Notes: a model not told the origin generated them from the letters alone. Shown: positions 1 through 9,285, counted from the first letter of the stretch. The stretch: DNA of 64,000 nt from Mesorhizobium_L sp035547755 (GCA_035547755.1 DASZUG010000055.1:12188-76187), one strand, 5' to 3'. Program-made: numbers and translations.

Positions 1-1232
1 TAACGCCGGCCAAGCTCGCCTTCGACGAAGGGGATGACGGAAGGAGAAAGCTCGTAGCCGGCGCGGAGCACGCCCGTCACCAGCGTGTTGTTCCTGTCCT
101 TCTGCGAGAGCGTTCCGCCCGACTCCAGCTTGGCGTTCCCGTAAATGTCGCGTTCCAGATTGCCGGTAATGCCGAGCCGCAGCTTGCCGACAGCCTTTTC
201 GAGACCGACGCTGCTGGTGAGCGTCTGCGTCAGCGGCTCTTCGGTCGTTCCTTCGATGATGACGGGCGATTCCGCCGTTTCCGGCGTGACCGCATAGCCG
301 AGTTTGATCTTGCCGCGCAGTTCATGCGTGATGTCAAGATCGAGTTCGCCGTCCACCCCCGCAGTCGGTTGCGACAAATCCTGCCCTGCCACGGATTTGC
401 GGAAGATGCCGTAGGCATTGATGTTGGCGGAATGGCGGGACCAGTCCGAGACGGCATTCAGGCGGAGCGTCGTTTCGGACAGGATCGCCGATTTGCCGTC
501 CGTGCTGGAATCGGCATTCGTCGTCGCTGTAAGGCCTGACTGGATCGACGTGTTGACGTTGAATGTTCCTAGCCTGAGACCGAGCGGCGCATAGGGATCG
601 TCGTCATATTGGGCCTTCTTGCTGTTTTCGATCGGTTTTTCGCGCTGGTTTTCGGACAGGGCGCGACCCAGATCCCTGTTCTGGGAATCGATCGAGATGG
701 CGCGAAGATTGCCGGTCGTTTCCGGCGAAAGCGGTTCGTCCTGCGTATCCTCATCGGAGACGGTTTTCTTCCTGGCGGTGGAGCTCTTCTTCGATGACTG
801 AGTCTGGTCCGCCGTGGCGCCGGCTTGATCCTGATCGGAGGAGCCGAGTGTGCCGAAAGGCTGCTGATCGATTCCGTCCGCCGTGTCGGCAGTATTAGCT
901 ATCGCACCGGCCTGGCCGCCGCCCGCTGGCGCGGAAAGAGCAGCATTGGAACCTCCAGTCGTGTTGTCCGGCAAAGCATCCTGGCTGGCCGGAACATAGG
1001 CATCGTCCTGGCCGTCATTCCCGGCGTCCACAACGGTATCCGTCGCCGGCGTGACGGCGCCGAAAAGGCCGCCATTCGATTGGTTATTGGGCAAATCGCC
1101 GCGCAATGCCAGGGTTTGCTGCGCCGATGCGGGAGCCGCGTTGATCAATGCCAGCGCCGCTACGCCGACGAAAAGTGCGGCCAGCCGCGTTTTGCGCGCA
1201 TGTCTGATCGTTGGATTCGGAAAAAGAGACAT
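1..1232 (-). CDS. Outer-membrane beta-barrel protein (BBP2_2/DUF2320-like), 3' end outside window
   Basis: I translated this frame by hand from an ATG at 1232; it stays open to base 1, so about 410 N-terminal residues are visible and the C-terminus is missing. Residues 1 to about 38 form a signal peptide ending in APASAQQ. A low-complexity Asn/Asp/Gly/Ser/Ala-rich stretch follows to about residue 160. After that come alternating polar/hydrophobic segments (for example LRLGTFNVNTSIQSG and LRGKIKLGYAV) that look like outer-membrane strands. The family (putative beta-barrel porin 2) is common in rhizobia and has no firm function. It is divergent from kdsD and has a CtrA-like box about 55 bases upstream. 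The family call is from memory of its features; the secreted barrel character is clearer. Confidence 0.75.
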   Translation of the reverse strand, partial: MSLFPNPTIRHARKTRLAALFVGVAALALINAAPASAQQTLALRGDLPNNQSNGGLFGAVTPATDTVVDAGNDGQDDAYVPASQDALPDNTTGGSNAALSAPAGGGQAGAIANTADTADGIDQQPFGTLGSSDQDQAGATADQTQSSKKSSTARKKTVSDEDTQDEPLSPETTGNLRAISIDSQNRDLGRALSENQREKPIENSKKAQYDDDPYAPLGLRLGTFNVNTSIQSGLTATTNADSSTDGKSAILSETTLRLNAVSDWSRHSANINAYGIFRKSVAGQDLSQPTAGVDGELDLDITHELRGKIKLGYAVTPETAESPVIIEGTTEEPLTQTLTSSVGLEKAVGKLRLGITGNLERDIYGNAKLESGGTLSQKDRNNTLVTGVLRAGYELSPSVIPFVEGELGRR

Positions 1233-1285
1233 CGTCCCTGACAGACTCTTGGCGCGCATAGAATTTTACGGAAAGGTAAATCGCG

Positions 1286-1304
1286 ATGGTTAACGGAGCG
1301 TTGA
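1286..1304 (-). promoter_or_regulatory. CtrA-like box upstream of the beta-barrel gene
   Basis: On the minus strand the sequence reads TCAA-N7-TTAACCAT, one mismatch from the CtrA consensus TTAA-N7-TTAAC, and it includes the 8-mer TTAACCAT. It lies about 55 bases before the start codon at 1232. CtrA binding is inferred. Confidence 0.5.
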
Positions 1305-1443
1305 AACTGCGGGCTCGGGAAGGCGTGGTGTTTACCTTTTCAAGGCGGCAGGACGCTGATGCCGGGCAAAATCTCCCGCGAAAATGCCCAAGCGGTGCGC
1401 AAAATGGATTCCGCTTTTCGCGCCGATGCTGTAGAGCGGGTCC

Positions 1444-2445
1444 ATGATGCATGGATTGGCGATGCGTAAACCGGCGGACAGGAAAGCCGCTATCGAGTCA
1501 GCGATACGGACGATCAAGACCGAGCATGCCGGCGTCGTCGCCTTGGCGGAGGCGCTCGACAACGGGCTGGCGGAACCCTTTGCGGAAGCGGTGCAGCGCA
1601 TTTCCGCGATCACCGGGAGGGTTATCGTCACCGGCGTGGGGAAAAGCGGCCATATCGGCTCGAAGCTCGCCGCTACGCTGGCATCGACGGGAACGCCTGC
1701 ATTTTTCGTCCATCCTGCAGAGGCCAATCACGGCGACCTCGGCATGATCGGTCACGATGATGCGATTATTGCCATGTCATGGTCGGGTGAAACCGCGGAA
1801 TTGAACGGAATCCTTGCCTATTCCCGCCGTTTCTCCATCCCGCTCATCGCCATCACCTCCGGCGTCACGTCGACGCTGGCGAAAGAGGCGGACACGGTGC
1901 TGTTGCTTCCCACGGTTTCGGAGGCCTGCCCGCATGGACTCGCGCCAACGACCTCGACGCTTCTGCAACTCGTCATCGGCGATGCGCTGGCCATCGCGCT
2001 TCTGGAAGCGCGGGGCTTCACCGCCGACCATTTCCGCACCTTCCATCCGGGCGGCCGGCTCGGGGCAAGCCTGATGCATCTGGCGGAGATCATGCATACG
2101 GGCGAGGAGATGCCGATCGTGCCGCTCGGCGCCAGCATGCCCGACGCGATCACGATCCTGTCGCAAAAACGCTTCGGCTGCGTCTGTGTCATCGACGGGG
2201 AGGGGAAACTCGCGGGCATCGTCACCGATGGCGATCTTGCCCGCAATCTCAACCGCAATCTCGGCGCCATGACCGTCGAGGAGGTGATGACGCGCAATCC
2301 CAAGACCGCCGCGCCGGATATGCTTGCAAGCACTGCGACCGGCATCCTCAACGGCTATAATATCAGCGCGCTTGTCGTGGCGGAGGAAGGCAAACCGGTC
2401 GGCATCGTGCATTTCCACGATCTCTTGCGGATCGGCGTCGTCTGA
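1444..2445 (+). CDS. kdsD: Arabinose-5-phosphate isomerase, KpsF/GutQ family
   Basis: This cytoplasmic enzyme would convert ribulose 5-phosphate to arabinose 5-phosphate, the first step towards Kdo for lipopolysaccharide. The 333-residue product has an N-terminal SIS domain (about residues 45-190) with the phosphosugar-binding run GVGKSGHIGSK and the segment SWSGETAEL. Two CBS motifs fill the C-terminal 120 residues. Length and domain order match the family. ATGs occur at 1444, 1447 and 1462; GAGCGGG just upstream favours 1444. It is divergent from the outer-membrane barrel gene, consistent with an envelope role. Confidence 0.93.
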   Translation: MMHGLAMRKPADRKAAIESAIRTIKTEHAGVVALAEALDNGLAEPFAEAVQRISAITGRVIVTGVGKSGHIGSKLAATLASTGTPAFFVHPAEANHGDLGMIGHDDAIIAMSWSGETAELNGILAYSRRFSIPLIAITSGVTSTLAKEADTVLLLPTVSEACPHGLAPTTSTLLQLVIGDALAIALLEARGFTADHFRTFHPGGRLGASLMHLAEIMHTGEEMPIVPLGASMPDAITILSQKRFGCVCVIDGEGKLAGIVTDGDLARNLNRNLGAMTVEEVMTRNPKTAAPDMLASTATGILNGYNISALVVAEEGKPVGIVHFHDLLRIGVV

Positions 2446-2463
2446 CGGGACGTCCCGAGCCGT

Positions 2464-2928
2464 TCAGGCCGGCTCCACCACCAGTTCCATATCCTTTACC
2501 GCGGTAACGCGAACGCGCGCGCCGACGGGAAGGTCCGGGCCGGTGACGAGCCAGAACGTGTCGCCGAGGCGGATGCGGCCGCGTCCTTCCGCGATCGGTT
2601 CGGCAAGGGTGGCCGTCCGGCCGATCAGTTGTTCGGCGCGGCGATTGAGGAGGGGCTGATCGCTTTCTCCGCCGGTTTTCGCCATCACCTGTCGGCCGAC
2701 ATAGGCGGAAATGACCGACAGGATCAGAAAGAGGACGACCTGCGCCTGCCAGACCCAGAATGCCGCATGCGCAAGCTGAAGCGTCAGCGCGCCGACGAGA
2801 ATGGCGGCGATGCCGATCCACAACAGGAAGACACCCGGCACCAGGATCTCGAGGATCAGCAGCACCGAACCCAGGACCATCCAGTTCCAAGGACCGAGTT
2901 CGGTGAAGATGCGTTCAAGCATGGCCAT
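2464..2928 (-). CDS. NfeD family membrane protein
   Basis: The 154-residue protein has an N-terminal hydrophobic half with two or three membrane segments (about residues 15-80) and a C-terminal OB-fold-like part from GRTATLAEPI to the end. This is the layout of short NfeD proteins, which partner SPFH/stomatin proteins in membrane organisation. It lies downstream of the SPFH gene on the same strand. The two are separated by about 120 bases filled by a palindromic repeat. A second ATG two codons in (2922) is an alternative start. Confidence 0.88.
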   Translation of the reverse strand: MAMLERIFTELGPWNWMVLGSVLLILEILVPGVFLLWIGIAAILVGALTLQLAHAAFWVWQAQVVLFLILSVISAYVGRQVMAKTGGESDQPLLNRRAEQLIGRTATLAEPIAEGRGRIRLGDTFWLVTGPDLPVGARVRVTAVKDMELVVEPA

Positions 2929-2937
2929 AGCCTCCGC

Positions 2938-3042
2938 TTGAGCAATTCCAGCAAACGTGCATAGCGGTTTTGCGGTCGGAATCGCGTAGAAACAACCAGA
3001 TAGAGCATTCCCGTGATTCGGAGAAAAACGGAAATGCTCTAG
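2938..3042. repeat. Rhizobiales intergenic palindromic repeat
   Basis: The stretch begins GAGCAATTCCAG, continues through GCGGTTTTGCGG and AATCGCGTAGAAACAA, and ends in a near-perfect inverted repeat. Its arms are 3001-3013 (TAGAGCATTCCCG) and 3029-3041 (CGGAAATGCTCTA), 12 of 13 paired. This composite is a dispersed repeat that I recognise from many Hyphomicrobiales genomes. The mobilising enzyme is unknown and none is encoded here. It sits between the SPFH and nfeD genes and may form a strong hairpin in their transcript. Confidence 0.75.
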
Positions 3043-3048
3043 TATAGA

Positions 3049-4005
3049 TCACGACTGATCCTGGCCGGTGCGGGGCGGCCTGCTGGCGGAAGCCGCGCGT
3101 TGCGTCACCGGCGTCGCGTCATTGCCGAAAACTTCCTTGGCAATGGCGCCGATGCCGCCAAGCGATCCGACCAGAGAGGAGGCTTCGAGCGGCATCAGGA
3201 CGATCTTGTTATTGGCCGAGGAGCCGATCCTGGCGAGCGCTTCGGTGTATTTCTGCGCCACGAAATAGTTGAGCGCCTGTACGTCGCCTTTGGAGATAGC
3301 CTCCGAAACGACCTGCGTGGCCCGCGCCTCGGCTTCCGCCGCGCGCTCGCGCGCCTCGGCATCGCGGAAGGCGGCTTCCCTGCGGCCTTCCGCTTCCAGT
3401 ATCTGCGCCTGTTTCTTGCCTTCGGCCTCGAGAATCTGGGCGCGCTTCATGCGCTCGGCCATCATCTGGCGGGCCATGGAATCGACAAGGTTGGCGGGCG
3501 GGTTGATGTCCTTGATCTCGATCCGCGTCACCTTGATGCCCCAGGGGTGCGCGGCCTGATCGACGACGCGCAGCAGCCTTTCGTTGATCGCGTCGCGGTT
3601 GGAGAGCAGTTCATCGAGATCCATCGATCCCATGACGGTGCGGATATTGGTCATGGTGAGGTTGAGGATCGCGTTTTCAAGCCCGGCGACCTGATAGGCG
3701 GCCTGGGCGGCGTTCAGCACCTGGTAGAAGGCAACGCCGTCGACGCCGACAATGGCGTTGTCGCGCGTTATGATCTCCTGCGAGGGCACGTCGAGCACCT
3801 GCTCCATCATGTTCATCTTCGCGCCGATGCGGTCGATGAAGGGAATGATGAGGCTCAGTCCAGGCGAGAGCGACTTGGTGTAGCGGCCGAAACGCTCGAC
3901 GGTATAGTTGTAGCCCTGCGGAACCGTCTTGATTCCTGCGAACAGGAACAGGATGACGAGAATGACAAGAACCGCGATGAGAATATCGGAACCCGTGAAC
4001 GCCAT
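3049..4005 (-). CDS. qmcA: SPFH/Band 7 (stomatin-like) membrane protein, QmcA type
   Basis: The 318-residue protein has one N-terminal membrane segment (about residues 7-24) followed directly by a Band 7 domain that begins KTVPQGYNYTVERFGRY. A long Ala/Glu/Arg-rich coiled coil (about residues 180-245) follows. Length and layout fit the QmcA/YbbK/stomatin group, which forms oligomeric membrane-microdomain scaffolds. Pairing with a downstream nfeD is the usual family arrangement. I see nothing unusual in it. Confidence 0.92.
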   Translation of the reverse strand: MAFTGSDILIAVLVILVILFLFAGIKTVPQGYNYTVERFGRYTKSLSPGLSLIIPFIDRIGAKMNMMEQVLDVPSQEIITRDNAIVGVDGVAFYQVLNAAQAAYQVAGLENAILNLTMTNIRTVMGSMDLDELLSNRDAINERLLRVVDQAAHPWGIKVTRIEIKDINPPANLVDSMARQMMAERMKRAQILEAEGKKQAQILEAEGRREAAFRDAEARERAAEAEARATQVVSEAISKGDVQALNYFVAQKYTEALARIGSSANNKIVLMPLEASSLVGSLGGIGAIAKEVFGNDATPVTQRAASASRPPRTGQDQS

Positions 4006-4114
4006 ATCTTCCCCCGGTCGTGATACGGCAAGCGCCGCTGCGACAATGATCTAGGCACTGCGGTGGCGGCTTACAATGAAAATAGAGCGAGTTGGAAGCG
4101 GCGGAACTTGCGCT

Positions 4115-5182
4115 TTAATCCTGTATCCAGCCTGAAAGTTCCCGCCGCACCAAGGCCTCGAGCACCTGCATGCCTTCCTCGGAATCGTTCAGGCAGGGGA
4201 TATGCGCGAAGTTCTTGCCGCCGGCATGGTGGAAGGTCTCCGCGACCTCCATCGCAATTTCCTGCAGCGTTTCGAGGCAATCCGCAGCGAAGCCGGGATT
4301 GAAGATCGCAACCGACTCGATCCCTTCCTTGGCCAGCCTTTCGACCGTCTCGGCCGTATAGGGTTTCAGCCATTCCTCCGGGCCGAAACGGGACTGGAAG
4401 GTTGTGATCAACTGCTTCTCGTCCATGCCCAGCCGCTTGCGCAGGAGGCGTGTCGTCTTTTGGCAATGGCAGTAATAGGGATCGCCCTTTTCGAAATAGC
4501 TTTTCGGAATACCGTGATAGGAGGCGATCAGGACTTCAGGTTTGAAAGAAAGCGTAGCGAGGTGCTTCTCGATCGATCGTGCCAGCGCCTCGATATAGGC
4601 CGGATCGTCATAATAAGGCGGGACGATGCGGATCGCCGGTTGAAAACGGCGCTTCATCAGCACTTCGAAGAACTTGTCGTTCACCGTCGCCGTGGTCGCC
4701 GCCGAATATTGCGGATAGAGCGAAAACATCAACATGCGGTCACAGCCCTCGGCGATCATCCTCACCGCGACGCTTTCGATCGACGGCTTGCCATAGCGCA
4801 TGGCCCAGTCGACGACGACCGCCTCGTGCTCCTTCAGGGAGGCGGCGAGCTTTTCTCCCTGCGCGCGGGTGATGGTGCGAAGCGGCGATTCGTTCTGCTC
4901 GCGATTCCAGATCCTGTCGTAGAGCGCACCTGACCTTTTCGGCCTTACATTGAGGACGATGCCATAGAGGATCGGATACCAATAGGCGCGGGGCCATTCG
5001 ATGACGCGCCTGTCGGACAGGAATTCCTTGAGATAGCGGCGCATCGAGGCTTTGTCTGTACCCTCGGGCGTGCCGAGATTGACAAGCAGGACGCCGACCT
5101 TGCCGGTGCGAACCGTGGGGTGGCCGGCGGGAAGACCAATCTCCCGTTCGGCAGATTCGGTGCTTGTTGTCGATACGTCCAC
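4115..5182 (-). CDS. hemH: Ferrochelatase
   Basis: Ferrochelatase inserts Fe(II) into protoporphyrin IX, the last step of haem synthesis, at the inner face of the cytoplasmic membrane. The 355-residue product starts its core at GVLLVNLGTPEG. It carries the SYHGIPKSYFEKGDPY region with the family's metal-site His, the QSRFGPEEWLKPY segment and FNPGFAADCLETLQE near the C-terminus. Length is normal. It is probably a single-gene transcript, with the nucleotidase gene upstream on the same strand. Confidence 0.96.
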   Translation of the reverse strand: MDVSTTSTESAEREIGLPAGHPTVRTGKVGVLLVNLGTPEGTDKASMRRYLKEFLSDRRVIEWPRAYWYPILYGIVLNVRPKRSGALYDRIWNREQNESPLRTITRAQGEKLAASLKEHEAVVVDWAMRYGKPSIESVAVRMIAEGCDRMLMFSLYPQYSAATTATVNDKFFEVLMKRRFQPAIRIVPPYYDDPAYIEALARSIEKHLATLSFKPEVLIASYHGIPKSYFEKGDPYYCHCQKTTRLLRKRLGMDEKQLITTFQSRFGPEEWLKPYTAETVERLAKEGIESVAIFNPGFAADCLETLQEIAMEVAETFHHAGGKNFAHIPCLNDSEEGMQVLEALVRRELSGWIQD

Positions 5183-5270
5183 GGATCGCCTCCAGATGTC
5201 GCCTAGTTAACGAATGGAGGGGAGATTTCAATGCCGCCCGTGGCCGCAGGCCGCCAGCGATTTCCGATCC

Positions 5271-7277
5271 TCAAGGAACGATCAGCGTATCGCCGGGGTG
5301 GATCGGCTTGCCCTTGAGCGCAGGATTTGCATTGGCGATTGCCTTCCAGCGGTCGCCGTCGCCATAGAGGATGCGGGCGATCTTCCAAAGACTGTCGCCC
5401 CGCTCGACCGTATAAGTACGTGAGGAGTTTTCTTTCGGAGCCGCAACAGTATGAGGTCGCTTTGCGGGAGCCTGCGGCGCGGGTTCGGCCGGGATGACCG
5501 GCGGCTGGAACGCGATGGTTCCCGACATGGCGGGAAGATCGGGTATCTCGGTCTTGCCTATGGCTGCGGCAGGTGACGTAACCTTTGCGGGCGCAGCGTT
5601 CGCGGAAGCGCTCGCTTCGGCGGGAGCGGCCAACTCCTGCTCTTTCTGCAGGCGATTGATCACGACCGGCGTGACATTCTGGATGCGGCCGTCGAGATGG
5701 GGTGTATAGGGTTGATGCTTCTGCAGGTAATCGACAAGCACATCCGCCAGATTCGGCCCGAAATCATAGGCGTCCTTCGCCTTGTCGCGAAAAACGGCGT
5801 AGCCGTCGCCGCCGGCGCGCATGTAATTGTTTGAGACGACCAGATAGGTTTTCGCGGGATCAATCGGCTTCCAGCCAGCGCCATCGAGAATTTCGACCGA
5901 TTTGATCCGGCCGCCATTCGGCGGCATGGATCGGTCGAAGGTGTAGCGGAGGCCCGCAACCTGGGGGAAACGGCCGGCATTGTCTTCGATCTGACTGACG
6001 CCGTTCTCGAGTGCGGAGATGATATCCTTGCCGGAAAGCTGGAAGGTGGCGAGCGTGTTCTGGAAGGGCAACACATCCAGCACGTCGCCCATCGTCACCT
6101 GGCCATCTCCGATGGAGGCCCGGAGGCCGCCGCCATTGATGATGGCGATCGTCACGCCCTGTTTGCGCACTCTCTCCAGCATGGCATCCGCAACGAGATC
6201 GCCCATCGTGCATTCCCGCTTGCGGCAAGTCTCGCGATTGCCGTCTATCGGCGCGGTCGTTTCGGCGACAGGCTTCGACTTAACGGCGGCGATCGGGCCC
6301 GCCAGTTCGCGAACACGCGCCAGCACCCCCTGATCGGGCTTGATGCCCGCATCGAGCGGGATCGGGTCGCCGGAGGCTTCCTTCACCACACCCTTGTCGT
6401 CAAAGGTGACGGTGACTTCACCCAGATATTTGGAATAGGAGGCGGCGGTGACGATGGGCACCTCATAACCTTCGGGGTTCTGGACGAAAGTCGGATAGGG
6501 ACCGGCTGCCTTAGGATCTGTGTTCGACAGCAGCGTGTGGGAATGGCCGCCGACAACGACGTCCACGCCCGGTATTTTGGCAATTGCAGTCATGTCCCGG
6601 TGGTAGCCGACATGGGTGAGCGCGATGATCTTGTCGACGCCCTGATTCCTGAGGTCGCTTATGGCTTTGGCGATCGCCTGGACATCATTGCCGATCAGGA
6701 CATGCGGTCCAGGCGAGGAAATGACATCGGTGTCGTTGACCACTGCGCCGACAATACCGATTTTCTGGCCGCCGACGGTCAGCACGACATAGGGCTTTAC
6801 ACGGTTGCCGATCCTGGCGTGGATATCCGGCAGCACATTGGCTCCCAGAACCGGAAAATGGACCTTTTCGAGAAACGCTGCGAGCCCTTCCTCGCCATCA
6901 TCGAATTCGTGGTTGCCGACGGTCATCGCGTCGACCTTGAAGAGATTGGTGAACTCGGCCTCCACCGCCCCCTTGTAGGTCGTGTAGAAAAGCGATCCTT
7001 GGAAATTGTCGCCGGCATCCAGCAAGATGACGTTCTTGCCGGCAAATTTCTGCCGCTCCTGGTCGATGGCGGCCTTCAGCCGCGCCGCGCCACCAATGCA
7101 GGCGTTCTTACGTTCATCATCGGTGGTACAGGTCGCATCGAATTTGTTGATCGGTTCGATGCGGCTGTGCCAGTCGTTGAAGTGCAGGATCGTCAAGCTG
7201 TAATCGGCAAGCGCCGCAGCCGTCGAAAAGGCCAGGAGCGGCGCCGCCAGGAGGGCCGCGAGGGCCGTCTTTCTCAT
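5271..7277 (-). CDS. Secreted bifunctional 2',3'-cyclic nucleotidase/5'-nucleotidase with C-terminal LysM
   Basis: The 668-residue protein has a signal peptide (about 1-24). A calcineurin-like metallophosphatase domain follows with LTILHFNDWHSR, DAGDNFQGS, VGNHEFDDG and GGHSHTLL, the metal ligands of the UshA family. The 5'-nucleotidase C-terminal domain (about 340-530) includes INGGGLRASI and SNNYMRAGGDGY. A Pro/Ala-rich linker leads to a LysM domain at about 622-668 (TYTVERGDSLWKIA). The enzyme should act in the periplasm on nucleotides, and LysM would tether it to peptidoglycan. The LysM tail is an addition to the standard UshA layout. Confidence 0.92.
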   Translation of the reverse strand: MRKTALAALLAAPLLAFSTAAALADYSLTILHFNDWHSRIEPINKFDATCTTDDERKNACIGGAARLKAAIDQERQKFAGKNVILLDAGDNFQGSLFYTTYKGAVEAEFTNLFKVDAMTVGNHEFDDGEEGLAAFLEKVHFPVLGANVLPDIHARIGNRVKPYVVLTVGGQKIGIVGAVVNDTDVISSPGPHVLIGNDVQAIAKAISDLRNQGVDKIIALTHVGYHRDMTAIAKIPGVDVVVGGHSHTLLSNTDPKAAGPYPTFVQNPEGYEVPIVTAASYSKYLGEVTVTFDDKGVVKEASGDPIPLDAGIKPDQGVLARVRELAGPIAAVKSKPVAETTAPIDGNRETCRKRECTMGDLVADAMLERVRKQGVTIAIINGGGLRASIGDGQVTMGDVLDVLPFQNTLATFQLSGKDIISALENGVSQIEDNAGRFPQVAGLRYTFDRSMPPNGGRIKSVEILDGAGWKPIDPAKTYLVVSNNYMRAGGDGYAVFRDKAKDAYDFGPNLADVLVDYLQKHQPYTPHLDGRIQNVTPVVINRLQKEQELAAPAEASASANAAPAKVTSPAAAIGKTEIPDLPAMSGTIAFQPPVIPAEPAPQAPAKRPHTVAAPKENSSRTYTVERGDSLWKIARILYGDGDRWKAIANANPALKGKPIHPGDTLIVP

Positions 7278-7345
7278 TCTTCCATTCTCCGCCCGCCAAA
7301 CGGGGCCATACCGGCTCTCGGAATAGGTCGCGGAGATTTCCTAAC

Positions 7346-7732
7346 CTAAGCCTGCCGGCGATTGAGCACGAAACGCGTTCCCGACGCCAGGGTGCAGTTC
7401 ATCTGACTTCTGGAGACCAGCAGGCAGGCCGCCGTGGTCCGCTTCTGGCTCTTTATCGAATAGAAATCGAGATCGATCGTCGATTGGTCGCGGACGGAAT
7501 AGGTTCCGCTCGTCAACTGCTCGCCGGTCTGGACGGAGCGGGATTCGAAGGAGCCGTTTCGAAGCGTCGAGACAGCGACGCCATCGGTGCCGATCCATTG
7601 TCCGTCAAAGGGCGACGAGGCCACCGGAGCGACCGCCGGCCCCTCCAATCCGTGAGGCCTTGACTGGCAGCCCGCAAGCACCATTGCGAGTCCACTGAAA
7701 GCGGCCAGAGCGGCCACGCGCGCGTTCATCAT
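7346..7732 (-). CDS. omp10: Outer-membrane lipoprotein Omp10 family
   Basis: The chosen ATG at 7732 has GGAGAGG nine bases upstream and gives 128 residues, close to the 126 of Brucella Omp10 as I remember it. An N-terminal signal ends in the lipobox LAGC. The mature part has the family pattern FDGQWIGTDGVA, then NGSFESRSVQTGEQLTSGTY and LVSRSQMNCTLASGTRF. An in-frame upstream extension to 7870 is possible but would bury the signal peptide. Omp10 is surface-linked in Brucella; its biochemical role is unclear. It lies immediately downstream of hss. Confidence 0.8.
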   Translation of the reverse strand: MMNARVAALAAFSGLAMVLAGCQSRPHGLEGPAVAPVASSPFDGQWIGTDGVAVSTLRNGSFESRSVQTGEQLTSGTYSVRDQSTIDLDFYSIKSQKRTTAACLLVSRSQMNCTLASGTRFVLNRRQA

Positions 7733-7839
7733 CCCGATCATCCTCTCCTCGGTCCGATTGCTTCCGTCTTGGCCCGAAAAGACCTCGAAAGCAAGGACGG
7801 CCCTGCGGCGCACCATCGCACCGACGCGTGGAGGAATGC

Positions 7840-9285
7840 TCAGCGGACCAAAACGTTGCGAAATTGCCACGGGTCGTGGGTGTCAATATCCTCCTCGAAG
7901 AGGCCGGGCCGTCCTTCGAGCGGGGTCCAATCCGTATAATAGCCCTTCACGGGACCGAGATAAGACGACTGGATTTCGAGGCAGCGCCGGTAATCCATCT
8001 CGTCGGTCTCGACGATGCCAGCCTTGGGATTTTCAAGCGCCCACACCATGCCGGCCAGCACCGCGGAAGTCACCTGCAGGCCGGTGGCATTCTGGTAGGG
8101 GGCGAGTTTGCGGGTTTCTTCGAGCGAAAGTTGCGAACCATACCAATAGGCATTCTTCGCATGGCCGTAGAGGAGTACGCCCAATTCATCGATGCCGTCG
8201 ACCAGTTCGTTCTCGTCGAGAACATGCTGGACCGGCTGCGGCTTTCCCCCGGCGCCGAACATCTCGCCCAGTGACAGAACGGCATCGTTGGAAGGATGGT
8301 AAGCGTAGTGGCAGGTCGGGCGGTAGCTCACTTTCTCCTTCTTGTCCCTGAGCGTGAAGAATTCGGCGATCGAAATCGATTCGTTGTGCGTGACCAGAAA
8401 TCCGTATTGCGGGCCCGGGGTCGGACACCACGTCCTGACGCGCGTGTTGGCGCCCGGCTGCTCCAGATAGATCGCCGTCTTCGGGCCGTGTTTTTGCTTC
8501 TGCGCGTTCTTCGGCAACCATTTCTCGTGCGTGCCCCAGCCGAGTTCGGCGGGCTGAAGACCCTCGGCGACAAAGCCTTCCACAGACCATGTGTTCCAGA
8601 AGACGTTCATCGGCTTTGGCTTCTTCGTGCGCTGCGTGTCGCGCTCTGCGATATGGATGCCCTTGACCCCGGCCTTCTTCATAAGTCTCGCCCAGCCATG
8701 GCGGTCTGAGGCCGCCGGTTCCTCGAATTCCAGCCGCAAGTCGCGCGCCAGATCGACAAGCGCCTTCTTCACGAACCAGGACACCATCCCAGGATTGGCG
8801 CCGCAGCAGGATACGGCGGTCGTACCGCCCGGATGCTTCGTCTTTTCCGCCACGACCGTCTGACGGAGCGCATAGTTCGTGCGAGCGGCATTGCCGGCTT
8901 GGGCGTCCAGGTAGAAACCCGGCCATGGTTCGATAACCGTATCGATATAGAGGACGCCGAGCTTGCGGCAGAGTCTCATGATGTCGAGCGACGAGGTGTC
9001 GACGGAAAGGTTGACACAGAAACCCTGGCCCGCGCCGTTGGTCAGGAGCGGCGTCAGCAATTCCTCGTAATTCTTCTTCGTGACGGCTTCCTGGACAAAA
9101 GCGATGCCGCGGTCGTCGAGCAGCTTCCTGTTTTCATCGTTCGGGTCGATCACAACCAGGCGCGACTTGTCGAATTTGAAATGCCGCTCGATGAGGGGCA
9201 GCGCACCCCGGCCGATCGAGCCGAAGCCGATCATCACGACGGGACCGCTGATCTCTCCATGGATAGGCCAATTCGCTTTCGCCAT
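7840..9285 (-). CDS. hss: Homospermidine synthase
   Basis: The enzyme makes homospermidine from two putrescines (or putrescine plus spermidine), using NAD+ as a prosthetic cofactor. It replaces spermidine synthase in many alphaproteobacteria. From the ATG at 9285 (GAGAGAGGG upstream) the product is 481 residues, the usual length. A Rossmann start, VVMIGFGSIGRGALPL, lies near the N-terminus. The family blocks YIDTVIEPWPGFY and CCGANPGMVSWF are intact. The substrate is made by the ornithine decarboxylase at 42.5 kb in the same window. Confidence 0.95.
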   Translation of the reverse strand: MAKANWPIHGEISGPVVMIGFGSIGRGALPLIERHFKFDKSRLVVIDPNDENRKLLDDRGIAFVQEAVTKKNYEELLTPLLTNGAGQGFCVNLSVDTSSLDIMRLCRKLGVLYIDTVIEPWPGFYLDAQAGNAARTNYALRQTVVAEKTKHPGGTTAVSCCGANPGMVSWFVKKALVDLARDLRLEFEEPAASDRHGWARLMKKAGVKGIHIAERDTQRTKKPKPMNVFWNTWSVEGFVAEGLQPAELGWGTHEKWLPKNAQKQKHGPKTAIYLEQPGANTRVRTWCPTPGPQYGFLVTHNESISIAEFFTLRDKKEKVSYRPTCHYAYHPSNDAVLSLGEMFGAGGKPQPVQHVLDENELVDGIDELGVLLYGHAKNAYWYGSQLSLEETRKLAPYQNATGLQVTSAVLAGMVWALENPKAGIVETDEMDYRRCLEIQSSYLGPVKGYYTDWTPLEGRPGLFEEDIDTHDPWQFRNVLVR

